Below the pieces are notes generated by a model, which worked only from the letters and a program-made list of their open reading frames with translations, ran no database searches and was not told where the DNA came from. From NCBI RefSeq assembly GCF_001641615.1, contig NZ_LRRU01000011.1, positions 62,001 to 126,000 of the forward strand: 64,000 nt of DNA, written 5' to 3'. A program made the position numbers and the translations under genes. Shown one piece after another: positions 36,599 through 46,174 of the stretch (the first letter of the stretch is position 1; each line of letters starts with the position of its first letter). The stretch is from Pseudoalteromonas gelatinilytica (lineage in GTDB: Bacteria > Pseudomonadota > Gammaproteobacteria > Enterobacterales > Alteromonadaceae).

Positions 36599-37426
36599 CT
36601 AACCGTAACGGCCTGTAATGTAGTCTTCTGTTTTCTTCTTGCTTGGTGTTGTAAATAACGTATTGGTATCTGAATACTCAATCAACTCACCCATGTACAT
36701 GAACGCAGTTTGGTCTGATACACGAGCAGCTTGTTGCATGTTGTGAGTAACAATTACCACGGTAAACTTATTCTTTAAGTCGTTAATTAGCTCTTCGATA
36801 ACTAAAGTAGAAATTGGATCTAGTGCCGATGTAGGCTCATCCAGAAGTAGTACTTCAGGCTCGATAGCAATTGAGCGAGCAATAACAAGACGCTGTTGCT
36901 GACCACCCGATAGGCCAAATGCACTATCGTGTAAACGGTCTTTAACTTCATCCCATAACGCCGCGCCACGTAAAGATTGTTCAACCACTTCGTCTAGTTT
37001 ACGCTTTTCTTTAATACCTTGTAAGCGTAGGCCATAAACGACATTTTCGTAGATTGATTTTGGAAATGGATTAGGACGTTGGAATACCATCCCAACATTT
37101 CGTCTTAATGCTGCAACATCAACACTCTTATCGTAGATGTTGTGGCCGTGTAATAAGATCTCACCTTCAATACGACAACTATCAACTAGGTCGTTCATAC
37201 GGTTGATACAACGTAAAAGTGTTGATTTACCACAGCCTGACGGACCGATAAACGCGGTTACCTGACCTTTCGGGATGTTCATATTTACGCCGCTAAGCGC
37301 TTGTTTATCACCGTAGTATAGATCTAAGTTTTTAATCTCTAACGCTGTTTGCTCTGCAGTTAGGTTATCTAAATCTAGCTTTGCCGCGCTTTTCGCTTGG
37401 TTTACTTGTGGTGCAACTGTAATCAT
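36599..37426 (-). CDS. pstB: Phosphate ABC transporter ATPase PstB
   Basis: 275 aa. Walker [20 protein letters not shown], signature [18 protein letters not shown], Walker [15 protein letters not shown], and the H-loop [10 protein letters not shown]. An N-terminal extension of about 25 residues precedes the ABC domain. It powers PstCA. The ATG at 37426 has a ribosome-binding site AGGTAGACAG-type upstream. Confidence 0.97.
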   Translation of the reverse strand: MITVAPQVNQAKSAAKLDLDNLTAEQTALEIKNLDLYYGDKQALSGVNMNIPKGQVTAFIGPSGCGKSTLLRCINRMNDLVDSCRIEGEILLHGHNIYDKSVDVAALRRNVGMVFQRPNPFPKSIYENVVYGLRLQGIKEKRKLDEVVEQSLRGAALWDEVKDRLHDSAFGLSGGQQQRLVIARSIAIEPEVLLLDEPTSALDPISTLVIEELINDLKNKFTVVIVTHNMQQAARVSDQTAFMYMGELIEYSDTNTLFTTPSKKKTEDYITGRYG

Positions 37427-37452
37427 CTCTGTCTACCTATAAAAATTCTGTA

Positions 37453-39102
37453 TTAATGCTCAAGAGCTCTAAACTTTTCGCGTAAGTGGTTACGAATACC
37501 AATCGCGGTGATATTCAGGGCGATAATTACTGATACCAGTAAGAATGCCGTGGCATATACCAGCGGACGTGCCGCTTCTACGTTAGGGCTTTGGAAACCA
37601 ACATCATAAATGTGGAAACCTAAGTGCATAAATTTTCTATCTAAATGTACGTATGGGAAGTTACCGTCAAGAGGCAGTGTTGGCGCCATCTTAACAACAC
37701 CAACAAGCATAAGTGGTGCTACTTCACCGGCTGCACGTGCAACCGCTAAGATTAAACCTGTCATAATCGCAGGGCTTGCCATCGGAATGATGATGCGCCA
37801 TAGCGTTTCTGCTTTTGTTGCGCCAAGTGCTAATGAACCATGACGAACCGTGCTTGGAATACGTGATAAACCTTCTTCCGTTGAAACAATCACAACTGGA
37901 AGCGTTAAAATTGCTAGTGTTAATGCTGACCAAATCACACCTGGCGTACCAAATACTGGACTTGGCGATGATTCTGGGTAGAACAATTGGTCAATACTGC
38001 CACCTAGCATATATACAAAGAAACCTAGACCAAATACACCGTATACAATTGAAGGTACGCCCGCAAGGTTGATTACCGCGATACGGATCATTTTAGTAAC
38101 GGCATTCTTTGCTGCGTATTCATGTAAGTAAATCGCTGCAACCACACCAAACGGCGTAACAATCACTGCCATCAGTAATACCATGAACACAGTACCGAAA
38201 ATCGCCGGGAATACACCCCCTTCAGTGTTTGCCTCACGCGGGTCATCCGCTACAAACTTACCAAGTTGTACAAAGTAGTGGCCTAGCTTAGCGAAGAAGC
38301 CCATGTCATTTGGGAACCACACATCAAGAACTTGATACAGAGGTAAAGTAACCACTTCACCGCGCATGTCTTTAACCGTTACTTGGTCACGCTTTGCTTC
38401 TTTACGAAGTGCAAATAACTGTTTTTCTAGCACGGCATACTCAGCACGTAGCTCAGCGCGTGTTTGTGCTAGCTCAGCAACACGTTCGTCCGTTAACTCG
38501 TTATCAAGCTGATACGCTTTTTCTTTTAAGCGCAAGCGCTCAAGTTCATAGTTGATATGACCAATATCACCATTTTGTAAATCGAGTGCTTGGTCGTTTA
38601 GGTCAACAGCACGGTCAACAAGATCATAAAGTACCTCGATTTTGTTATCTGTAATAACTTCACCGTCTTTAATAACCTGTTCTACATAACCGTAAAAGTT
38701 ACCGTTTTTGCTACGCTCGAATACTGCAAGTTCAGCTGGCGCTGTACGCGATGTGATATCTGTCTCTAATACCCAACGGAAATCGAGATCAACGTACTCA
38801 CGGTTACCTGTTTTGATTAGTAAGCGCTCTAGTTGCTCTTTGTCGTAGTGAGATAAATCAACGCCCGTCGCCTCAATACGTGATTTTGCAACTAGCTCAC
38901 GGTCATAAACTTCACCGATCACTGTTTGTTTAGCAACTGAGCCTTGCAGCTCAAGTTGCACTACTTCTGATGGCCAGAAAAAGCTTAAACCTTTCCAAGC
39001 AATCATGGCTAATAAGCCAAGAACCGAGATTAAACTGATGCTTACCGCACCGCCGGTCATCCAAATCCAAGGAGAACCAGACTTAAACCACTGCTTTACC
39101 AT
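37453..39102 (-). CDS. pstA: Phosphate ABC transporter permease PstA, long form
   Basis: ATG 39102 with GGAGA 8 bp upstream gives 549 aa; the frame extends to a GTG at 39117. About 300 residues, mostly periplasmic and partly coiled-coil (YELERLRLKEKAYQLDNEL...), are inserted after the first membrane helix. The permease core follows (GVVAAIYLHEYAAKN, LGFFVYMLGG, and the EAA-like SLALGATKAETLWRIIIPMASPAI). The usual PstA is about 295 aa; the long form is common in Vibrio and Alteromonadales. Confidence 0.93.
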   Translation of the reverse strand: MVKQWFKSGSPWIWMTGGAVSISLISVLGLLAMIAWKGLSFFWPSEVVQLELQGSVAKQTVIGEVYDRELVAKSRIEATGVDLSHYDKEQLERLLIKTGNREYVDLDFRWVLETDITSRTAPAELAVFERSKNGNFYGYVEQVIKDGEVITDNKIEVLYDLVDRAVDLNDQALDLQNGDIGHINYELERLRLKEKAYQLDNELTDERVAELAQTRAELRAEYAVLEKQLFALRKEAKRDQVTVKDMRGEVVTLPLYQVLDVWFPNDMGFFAKLGHYFVQLGKFVADDPREANTEGGVFPAIFGTVFMVLLMAVIVTPFGVVAAIYLHEYAAKNAVTKMIRIAVINLAGVPSIVYGVFGLGFFVYMLGGSIDQLFYPESSPSPVFGTPGVIWSALTLAILTLPVVIVSTEEGLSRIPSTVRHGSLALGATKAETLWRIIIPMASPAIMTGLILAVARAAGEVAPLMLVGVVKMAPTLPLDGNFPYVHLDRKFMHLGFHIYDVGFQSPNVEAARPLVYATAFLLVSVIIALNITAIGIRNHLREKFRALEH

Positions 39103-39117
39103 GTCGTGTCTCTCCAC

Positions 39118-41352
39118 CTACATTGAACTGTATTTTTCACGCAGTTGCTGACGAACAAACTCAGCCACTGTGTTGAAAACGAATGTGAATATGAATAGTA
39201 CAAATGCTGCTAAGAATAGAATGCGATAATGCGAGCTGCCTACCTCAGACTCTGGCATTTCTACCGCGATATTCGCTGCAAGCGTTCTCATACCCTGGAA
39301 GATACTCCAGTCCATAATAGGTGTATTACCTGTTGCCATTAGTACAATCATTGTTTCACCTACAGCACGACCAAGACCCATCATTACTGCTGAGAAGATA
39401 CCCGGGCTTGCAGTTAGTAGTACTACGCGAACCAATGTTTGCCATTGCGTTGCACCGAGTGCTAATGAACCATTTGATAAGTGCTTAGGAACACTGAATA
39501 CCGCATCTTCCGCAATTGAGAAGATAGTTGGGATAACAGCGAAGCCCATCGCAATACCAACAACTAACGAGTTACGTTGGTCGAATGTCATACCTAATTC
39601 ATTGGTTAGGTACTGACGCACATTACCGTCAAACATCCAAAGCTCAATTGAGTTACTCATCGCAAACGATAACCAACCAATAAAGATAACCACTGGGATA
39701 AGTAAAATAGAGTGCGAACCTTCAGGAACACGGTGACGAATTGACGCCGGTAGCTTGTTCCAGCCGAATGCGGTTAATAAGATACCAATTGGTAATAACA
39801 CTAATAATCCGACAATCGCTGGTAAATGCTCTTCAATTAATGGTGCTAACCAAAGACCGGCTAAGAAACCTAAGATTACTGTTGGTAATGCTTCCATGAT
39901 TTCTACAGTCGGCTTAACCACTTTACGTAATTCACTCGACATAAAGTACGCCGTGTAAATCGCAGCTGAAAGCGCAATAGGTACTGCAAACAGCATCGCA
40001 TATAGAGCTGCTTTAATCGTACCGAATGAAATTGGCACTAATGAAAACTTAGATTCAAAATCATCACTGGCAGAGGTTGATTGCCAGATATAACCCGGCT
40101 CTGGGTAACCTTCGTACCATACTTCTTGCCATAACGCAGACCACGTTACTTCTGGGTGTTCGTTATGGATTTCGATTACTTTTAATGCGTCATCTGCAAG
40201 TACTAGCGCCGCATTTGAACGAGGTGCAATTGCAAAGTTTTGAATTGGACCATCACTTACTTTACCTTGCCACAGTTTTGCGTCGCTGGTTGTGTAATAA
40301 ATACCAAGCTCACCGTTAGCACCCGCTGTGAAGAACGTACGACGGTAGAACTCAGTGAAAATATTTAGTTTCGATTGTTTGCTGGTTTCAAAAGCGCGGA
40401 TCTTTTGGAACTCACGTCCCTCTTCCGTGTTTACTTCAAACCACTGAGATACTTCACCATTATCGTTAGCAAGCATCAGTGAGTTAGCACCCGCTAATAA
40501 CTGAGTTGAAACTAGGTTCGCGTTTTCTTCATTCGCAGCAAGCAGTTGGATTTGCTCAACTTCAGAAGGGTAACGCGTATCGTATACGTAAATTTGATTT
40601 GCAGAGCGAACGAACGTACGTGTTGTATCAGGTGAGATTAATAGCTCATCCACACGACCTTCGATATCAAGCTCAGTGCGCTCAACATTCCACTCAACTT
40701 CGCCAGTGAACATGTTTTCTTCACCGACAAAACTGCTGAATAAAACGCGCTTGTCAGCCGTAAAAGCAACAACAGCCGTTTTATCTTCATAGTGGCTAAA
40801 CGCAAATTTAGTGATTGCTGCGCCTTGATCATCAACTTCAAGCGCCATATCACCGAGCGGGTAGTCTAATCGAGGTGTTAATTGGCGTTGGTTATTTGGG
40901 AATGTCACCAAAAACTTAGGTGCAACCACAACAACCGTACCATTTTCTAAACCGTACGCATATTGACCTTGAAACGGTGCAGAGCTTGCAAAGCTGCTTA
41001 CATCGCTAGGTAATTCAGCATTAAGAGTGGTGATCTTTTTACCAAACTGTTCTTTTTCAACATTGTAAAAGTCCACGCTACCTTTTTCACCGAGTAAAAA
41101 GGCAACCTCTGTTTGCTCTTCAATGCCAAGGCCAACAACTTCTGACGCATTTTGTAGTTTTACACTGTTACGTGTTTCTACTTTTGCTGATTCAAAAATA
41201 GGTTGAACAACATAAAGAAGGTAAAAGAATATGAGTAACAGTGCTACTAGCACCATTACGCCACCTGCGGAAATACCCCACTTGGCAAACCTGTCTTTAA
41301 ATAGACGGCTTCTATCCGTATGAAAGGTAGGTTTATTCGGATTGGAAGTCAT
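39118..41352 (-). CDS. pstC: Phosphate ABC transporter permease PstC, long form
   Basis: ATG 41352 follows AAGGGTG; TTG 41355 is the alternative. 744 aa. After one membrane helix (about 35-58) there is a periplasmic beta-rich domain of some 380 residues, propeller-like in appearance (repeated short strand segments), then the permease core with ALSAAIYTAYFMSSELRK, SLALGATQWQTLVRVVLLTASPG. Standard PstC is about 320 aa. No pstS lies in this window, so the phosphate-binding protein is elsewhere. First gene of the operon, behind a Pho-box-like repeat. Confidence 0.93.
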   Translation of the reverse strand: MTSNPNKPTFHTDRSRLFKDRFAKWGISAGGVMVLVALLLIFFYLLYVVQPIFESAKVETRNSVKLQNASEVVGLGIEEQTEVAFLLGEKGSVDFYNVEKEQFGKKITTLNAELPSDVSSFASSAPFQGQYAYGLENGTVVVVAPKFLVTFPNNQRQLTPRLDYPLGDMALEVDDQGAAITKFAFSHYEDKTAVVAFTADKRVLFSSFVGEENMFTGEVEWNVERTELDIEGRVDELLISPDTTRTFVRSANQIYVYDTRYPSEVEQIQLLAANEENANLVSTQLLAGANSLMLANDNGEVSQWFEVNTEEGREFQKIRAFETSKQSKLNIFTEFYRRTFFTAGANGELGIYYTTSDAKLWQGKVSDGPIQNFAIAPRSNAALVLADDALKVIEIHNEHPEVTWSALWQEVWYEGYPEPGYIWQSTSASDDFESKFSLVPISFGTIKAALYAMLFAVPIALSAAIYTAYFMSSELRKVVKPTVEIMEALPTVILGFLAGLWLAPLIEEHLPAIVGLLVLLPIGILLTAFGWNKLPASIRHRVPEGSHSILLIPVVIFIGWLSFAMSNSIELWMFDGNVRQYLTNELGMTFDQRNSLVVGIAMGFAVIPTIFSIAEDAVFSVPKHLSNGSLALGATQWQTLVRVVLLTASPGIFSAVMMGLGRAVGETMIVLMATGNTPIMDWSIFQGMRTLAANIAVEMPESEVGSSHYRILFLAAFVLFIFTFVFNTVAEFVRQQLREKYSSM

Positions 41353-41398
41353 CAAAACACCCTTAAATCTTAACGTTGCGCGAATTATATTTCACCAA

Positions 41399-41424
41399 GA
41401 TGACAGTAATGTTACAAACGTCAT
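41399..41424 (-). promoter_or_regulatory. Pho-box-like PhoB site before pstC
   Basis: Minus-strand units TTATGAC, GTAACAT and GTCATCT spaced at 11 bp, i.e. heptamers with 4-bp spacers as in the PhoB box (CTGTCAT repeated every 11 bp). It lies about 45-70 bp upstream of pstC. Confidence 0.55.
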
Positions 41425-41700
41425 AATTCAGTGTAATAAAGCAAGCTTTTCGGAAACGTAGTTTAAAGTTAAAAAATGACCAATTTACGACAATTGTAAG
41501 CGCTTTTATAAGTCCTAAATTAACAAGCTAACAAACTGTTATATCTAATTTTTTATAACTATATGGAAAAAATTGGACAAACAATAAAACAGCATCAATA
41601 CTCAAGAAGACTTATTTTTTTCAACAATAAGAATCATTTTTAACCAACGCCTCCTTCCTTTTATTGCATTTTTCAGAGGCATTTTTATAGAGATTTAAGT
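41425..41700. other. AT-rich intergenic region between pstC and gcvR-like gene
   Basis: Divergent promoter region of about 275 bp. Apart from the Pho box at its left edge and short A/T runs, I see no gene, repeat or convincing hairpin. Confidence 0.5.
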
Positions 41701-42207
41701 ATGAAGCAGTTAGTAATTACTATTTTGGGGCCAGATAAACCCGGCCTAGTTGAAGACCTTTCAGCCACAATTCTAAGCCACCACGGCAACTGGTTAAGCA
41801 GTAATTTAAGCCACCTTGCAGGGCATTTTGCAGGGATCATTGAAGCAGCAGTACCTGAAGAACATTTACAAGAATTACAAGATGCGTTACATAGCCTGCC
41901 GCATTTAGAGGTCAGAATCGAACGCGGCACCGAGACGCTGCCTGAAGAAAAATCTGAGCAAATTAATTTTGTTATCACTGGCAATGATAGACCTGGCATT
42001 GTACAAGAGCTAGCCAGCGTTATTCGTCACAAAGGGGCGAATATCACTCACCTCAATTCAAAACAACAAAGTGCACCTAACTGGGGTGTGCCTATTTTTA
42101 GTGCCGTTGCCACCGTTGCTTTACCAATTGGTATGAACAAAGACGAAGTAATTAGCGCACTTGAGTCTATCACTACAGACCTAATTGTTGATATTGAGGA
42201 CGCGTAA
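41701..42207 (+). CDS. Two-ACT-domain regulator, GcvR-like
   Basis: 168 aa with two ACT domains (about 1-75 and 87-165). ACT signatures are visible in VITILGPDKPGLVEDLSATI and VITGNDRPGIVQELASVI. The layout matches GcvR, the glycine-responsive partner of GcvA that represses the glycine cleavage operon. No gcv genes are near, so an identical role is inferred from family only. Divergent from pstC and followed by ppk. Confidence 0.82.
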   Translation: MKQLVITILGPDKPGLVEDLSATILSHHGNWLSSNLSHLAGHFAGIIEAAVPEEHLQELQDALHSLPHLEVRIERGTETLPEEKSEQINFVITGNDRPGIVQELASVIRHKGANITHLNSKQQSAPNWGVPIFSAVATVALPIGMNKDEVISALESITTDLIVDIEDA

Positions 42208-42246
42208 CACACAAGTTTATAGGGATATTTTGAACTTTAAAAAAGC

Positions 42247-42294
42247 GACATACATGTCACAAAACTGACATGTATGTCACACAACCGTCATCTG
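42247..42294 (+). promoter_or_regulatory. Pho-box-like repeats and inverted repeat before ppk
   Basis: Four 11-bp-spaced heptamers TGTCACA, TGACATG, TCACACA, TCATCTG resemble tandem PhoB half-sites. In addition GACATACATGTC (42247-42258) and GACATGTATGTC (42267-42278) form a perfect inverted repeat. A TATATT -10 candidate follows at 42302. Phosphate control of ppk-ppx is therefore likely. Confidence 0.6.
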
Positions 42295-42336
42295 CATCCT
42301 CTATATTCTAACTAGCTATAAACGTTGGAAAACCAG

Positions 42337-44418
42337 ATGAACGCATCACATTCTTCTTCTCAAGCCATCAATTACTTTGCCAAAGAGCTAAGTTGGCTGT
42401 CATTTAATGAACGCGTGCTGCAAGAAGCCAAAGATAAATCGAACCCGATTATTGAGCGCATGCGCTTTTTAGGTATTTACTCAAACAACATGGATGAGTT
42501 TTTCCGTGTCCGTGTTGCAGATGTAAAGCGCCGAATTTTACTTAATAAAATTCCTGATGCGAACTTTGATGAAGATGAGATCCTACTCCATCAAATCCAG
42601 AGTAAAGTGCTCCAGCTTGGCAAAAAATTTAATCAAATTCATAAAGATATTTTGAATGATTTAAACGAGCATAATATTCACGTAGAGCTACCAGAGAAGT
42701 TATCTGAATTTCATTTAACCTGGCTGAAAAAGTTTTTCCACGACAATGTACTGCAACACATTTTGCCGATTTTGCTCTCTGAAAAGAAAGACTACTCAGA
42801 TCAAATTAACGACACCATGACTTATTTGTTTGTCGAGATGACCAATCAAAAAAGTCATTATGCCATGATGGAGGTGCCTACTGACCGCGTCTCACGCTTT
42901 GTTATTTTGCCTCCTGAGAAAACACGTCGCCACAAAACCATTGTGATGCTTGATGACATCATTGCCTACTTTATTCGCGATGTATTTAGCAGCTTTTTTA
43001 GCTTTGATGATATTCAATGTTATGCCATCAAACTGACCCGCGATGCCGAGTACAATTTAGATGATGAACTCGAAGAAGGTTTACTCGATAAAATGTCGAA
43101 AGGCCTAAAACAACGTATTTCTGCTGAGCCTGTGCGCCTTGTTTATGACGAGAGCATGCCTGATGAAATGCTTAAAGTGATGAAAAAGCGCCTTAACATA
43201 AGCCAACATGATGCGCTGATCCCCGGCGGTCGTTATCGTAACTTCCGCGATTTTATTGCGTTTCCAAATGTTGGCCGTCAGTATTTAGAAAACAAACCAC
43301 TGCCTGCATTACAAAGCACGGCCTTTAACAATCACTCGAGTGTGTTTGATGCCATCTCTGAGCAAGATGTGTTGCTGTATTACCCTTATCACACCTTTAA
43401 CCATTTACTTGAGTTTGTACGCCAAGCTGCGTTTGACCCAGATGTAACCCAAATTAAGGTCAATATTTATCGCGTTGCGAGTCAATCTCGCCTTGTTTCT
43501 ACGCTAATTAATGCGGCAAAAAATGGTAAGCATGTAACCGTAATGGTTGAGCTGAAAGCGCGCTTTGATGAACAGAACAACATTGAATGGGCAAAAACCC
43601 TGAGTAACGCTGGGGTTAAAGTGATTTTTGGTATTCCTGCGCTGAAAGTTCACAGTAAGCTATGCGTTATTCACCGTAAAGAAAAGAATAACATCGTGAA
43701 GTATGCCCATATAGGCACGGGTAACTTCCATGAAAAAACAGCCAAAATCTACACGGACTTTAGCTTATTCACCAAGCATGAGGGCATTAGTGAAGAGTGC
43801 GATAGCGTGTTTAAGTTTATCGAAAGTAGTTACCGACCATTTCAATTTGACCATTTAATGATTTCGCCAGTTAACGCACGACAAACTATTATGTCGTTAA
43901 TTGACGCTGAAATTGCCAATGTAGAGCACGGAAAAGCGGGCCGAATTACGTTAAAAATAAACAACCTAGTTGATAAAGAGCTGGTTGATCATCTTTATTT
44001 TGCTGCAAGACGCGGCGTAAAAATTCGCATTATTGTGCGTGGTATGTGTTCCTTAGTGCCCTCTGCCGTGAACGATAACATTCGTATTATTAGTATCGTT
44101 GACCGCTTTTTAGAGCACCCCCGGGTGATGGTGTTTCATAATAATGGTGACGAAAAAGTGTATATTTCATCGGCAGACTGGATGACCCGAAATCTTGATC
44201 ACCGCGTAGAAGTAGCCACTCCGATTTACAATGAAAAATTAAAACAGCTGATTATTGATATTCTTGAGCTACAGTTTAAAGATAGATCAAAAGCACGCAT
44301 AATCGATAGCGAACAAAAAAACAGCTATGTGCGCCGTGGCAATCGTAAAAAAATTCGCTCGCAAATTGCCATTTATGACCACCTTAAGAAATGGGAAAGT
44401 AACTACAATAATGAATGA
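42337..44418 (+). CDS. ppk: Polyphosphate kinase 1
   Basis: 693 aa from ATG 42337; the frame extends to a TTG at 42325. PPK1 makes polyphosphate from ATP and can run in reverse. Visible: N-terminal FAKELSWLSFNERVLQEA, the phosphate-binding YPYHTFNHLLEFVRQAA, and the HKD-like active-site histidines in LKVHSKLCVIHRKE and GTGNFHEKTAKIYTDFSLF. Length is typical. It overlaps ppx by 8 bp. Confidence 0.96.
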   Translation: MNASHSSSQAINYFAKELSWLSFNERVLQEAKDKSNPIIERMRFLGIYSNNMDEFFRVRVADVKRRILLNKIPDANFDEDEILLHQIQSKVLQLGKKFNQIHKDILNDLNEHNIHVELPEKLSEFHLTWLKKFFHDNVLQHILPILLSEKKDYSDQINDTMTYLFVEMTNQKSHYAMMEVPTDRVSRFVILPPEKTRRHKTIVMLDDIIAYFIRDVFSSFFSFDDIQCYAIKLTRDAEYNLDDELEEGLLDKMSKGLKQRISAEPVRLVYDESMPDEMLKVMKKRLNISQHDALIPGGRYRNFRDFIAFPNVGRQYLENKPLPALQSTAFNNHSSVFDAISEQDVLLYYPYHTFNHLLEFVRQAAFDPDVTQIKVNIYRVASQSRLVSTLINAAKNGKHVTVMVELKARFDEQNNIEWAKTLSNAGVKVIFGIPALKVHSKLCVIHRKEKNNIVKYAHIGTGNFHEKTAKIYTDFSLFTKHEGISEECDSVFKFIESSYRPFQFDHLMISPVNARQTIMSLIDAEIANVEHGKAGRITLKINNLVDKELVDHLYFAARRGVKIRIIVRGMCSLVPSAVNDNIRIISIVDRFLEHPRVMVFHNNGDEKVYISSADWMTRNLDHRVEVATPIYNEKLKQLIIDILELQFKDRSKARIIDSEQKNSYVRRGNRKKIRSQIAIYDHLKKWESNYNNE

Positions 44419-45898
44419 TTATCCCTCAATTGCTGCCGTTGATTTAGGCTCAAACAGTTTTCATTTAGTGGTGGCAAGAGAGGTCGATGGCTCTTTGCAA
44501 ATCTTACACAAAGAAAAGCAGCGCGTTTACTTAGCTGACGGTTTAGATGATAAAAATCATTTAAGCCAAGAAGCTATTGAGCGCGCACTGGCAATTTTGA
44601 AGCAATTTGCCATTACCTTGCAGGACTTTCCCCTTGAAAATGTCAAAGTGGCCGCCACGTACACATTGCGCCGTGCGAAAAACATTCATTCATTCTTAAC
44701 GCAAGCAAGTAAAGTGTTTCCTTACCCAATCGAAGTAATATCAGGGCAAGAAGAAGCACGTTTAATTTACCAAGGTGTTGCCCATTATATTCATCACGAT
44801 GAAAACCGCTTAGTCATTGATATCGGCGGCGGCAGTACTGAACTCATCATTGGTAAACACTTTAAACACAAACTACTCGCTAGCCGCAACATGGGCTGTG
44901 TCAGCTATACCAAGCAGTTTTTTGCAGATGGACAAATCACAGCTAAGCGCTTTGCCAAAGCCGAAGTTCGCGCAGAGCAAGAACTCGAAGTGATCTTTGC
45001 AAATTACTTATCAGCTGGCTGGCAATCAGTGGTGGGAACATCAGGCACGATTAAATCTATCCTTGCCATGATCAATGCAAACGATGCAGAGCAAGAGCTA
45101 ATTACTTTAGAGCGATTATTAGAATTAAAAACCCAGTTTATTGCTGCAAAACAAATACAAGCGCTGCAAATTGAAGGTCTTACGCCTGAGCGGCAAGTGA
45201 GTATTTGTGGTGGTTTAGCTATTTTAATTGCCATATTTAGACTGTTTAACATCGAAGCGATGCAATATAGCGACTTTTCACTGCGTGAAGGCCTGCTTCA
45301 TGAAATGCAGCAAAAACTCGCCCATAAGGATATTCGTACAAATACCATAGCGAACCTATCTGAGCGCAATGCCATAGATAAAGAGCATGCTAATCGCGTC
45401 TCAACAACCGCAAAGTGGCTATTCGAACAAGTAAGAGAAACATGGCACCTGACTGACTCTGATCACATAAATTTACTGGATTGGGCTGCACAGCTGCATG
45501 AAATTGGTTTAGGGGTTAATTCTTCGGGGTTACATAAACACAGTGCCTATATCGTGGCGAACAGCCAATTACCTGGCTTTACACAGCAACAACAAACACT
45601 TCTTAGCTGTATGATCCGTTTTTATCGTAAAAAGATCCGTTTAGAAGATTTTCCAGCACTGCATACCATGCAGCATTATGAAATATTACAGCTCATTGTG
45701 ATTTTGCGTTTAGCAGTACTGCTAAATCAAAAGCGCATTACTGACCAAGGCTTTAAGCTTGAGGTAACAGCCAAGCAAAATAGTATGTTCTTAAAGTTTT
45801 ACAATAAGTGGCTTAAAGAACATACCTTGCTTTTAGCTGACTTACAGCAAGAGCAAAAATACCTTAAAAAAGTCGGCTTCTTACTCGATTTTCATTAA
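44411..45898 (+). CDS. ppx: Exopolyphosphatase (Ppx/GppA family)
   Basis: 495 aa from ATG 44411, which overlaps the ppk stop (ATGAATGA), showing translational coupling; the frame to 44327 lies inside ppk. The ASKHA-type phosphatase motif is AAVDLGSNSFHLVV, with VIDIGGGSTELIIGK in the second subdomain, then an HD-like C-terminal domain (WAAQLHEIGLGVNSSGLHKHSAYI). It degrades polyphosphate made by PPK. The ppk-ppx pairing is conserved. Confidence 0.95.
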   Translation: MNDYPSIAAVDLGSNSFHLVVAREVDGSLQILHKEKQRVYLADGLDDKNHLSQEAIERALAILKQFAITLQDFPLENVKVAATYTLRRAKNIHSFLTQASKVFPYPIEVISGQEEARLIYQGVAHYIHHDENRLVIDIGGGSTELIIGKHFKHKLLASRNMGCVSYTKQFFADGQITAKRFAKAEVRAEQELEVIFANYLSAGWQSVVGTSGTIKSILAMINANDAEQELITLERLLELKTQFIAAKQIQALQIEGLTPERQVSICGGLAILIAIFRLFNIEAMQYSDFSLREGLLHEMQQKLAHKDIRTNTIANLSERNAIDKEHANRVSTTAKWLFEQVRETWHLTDSDHINLLDWAAQLHEIGLGVNSSGLHKHSAYIVANSQLPGFTQQQQTLLSCMIRFYRKKIRLEDFPALHTMQHYEILQLIVILRLAVLLNQKRITDQGFKLEVTAKQNSMFLKFYNKWLKEHTLLLADLQQEQKYLKKVGFLLDFH

Positions 45899-45909
45899 GC
45901 TGATTAATA

Positions 45910-46174
45910 TATACCCAAACCACCTCAAGATGTGAGTTTCAGTTGGAATTAAAAGCGATTTAGGCAAGGCATTGATTGCAAGTAATAGTGGTTCTATTGT
46001 TAAGATCAATAACGCAGTATAAATCGCTTTTAAACCAACCCGTTGGGCGCTTCACAGGCACTTACTCTCATCGTTGTTACTTCTTAAAAGGGACTGCCAT
46101 TCTTACAAAGTAACGCCTTGATATTAAGCACCTGTGAAACGCTGAATTCTGCATCTTGAGGTGGTTTGGGTATA
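45910..46174. mobile_element. MITE-like element, 265 bp, perfect 23-bp terminal inverted repeats
   Basis: TATACCCAAACCACCTCAAG... at 45910-45932 is exactly repeated, inverted, at 46152-46174. Inner inverted pairs exist as well: AAAAGCGATTTA (45951-45962) with TAAATCGCTTTT (46020-46031), and CACAGGcACTTA-like with TAAGCACCTGTG. No coding frame. TA flanks both ends, a possible target duplication. The right end touches the stop codon of the next gene (46175-46177). Confidence 0.85.
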
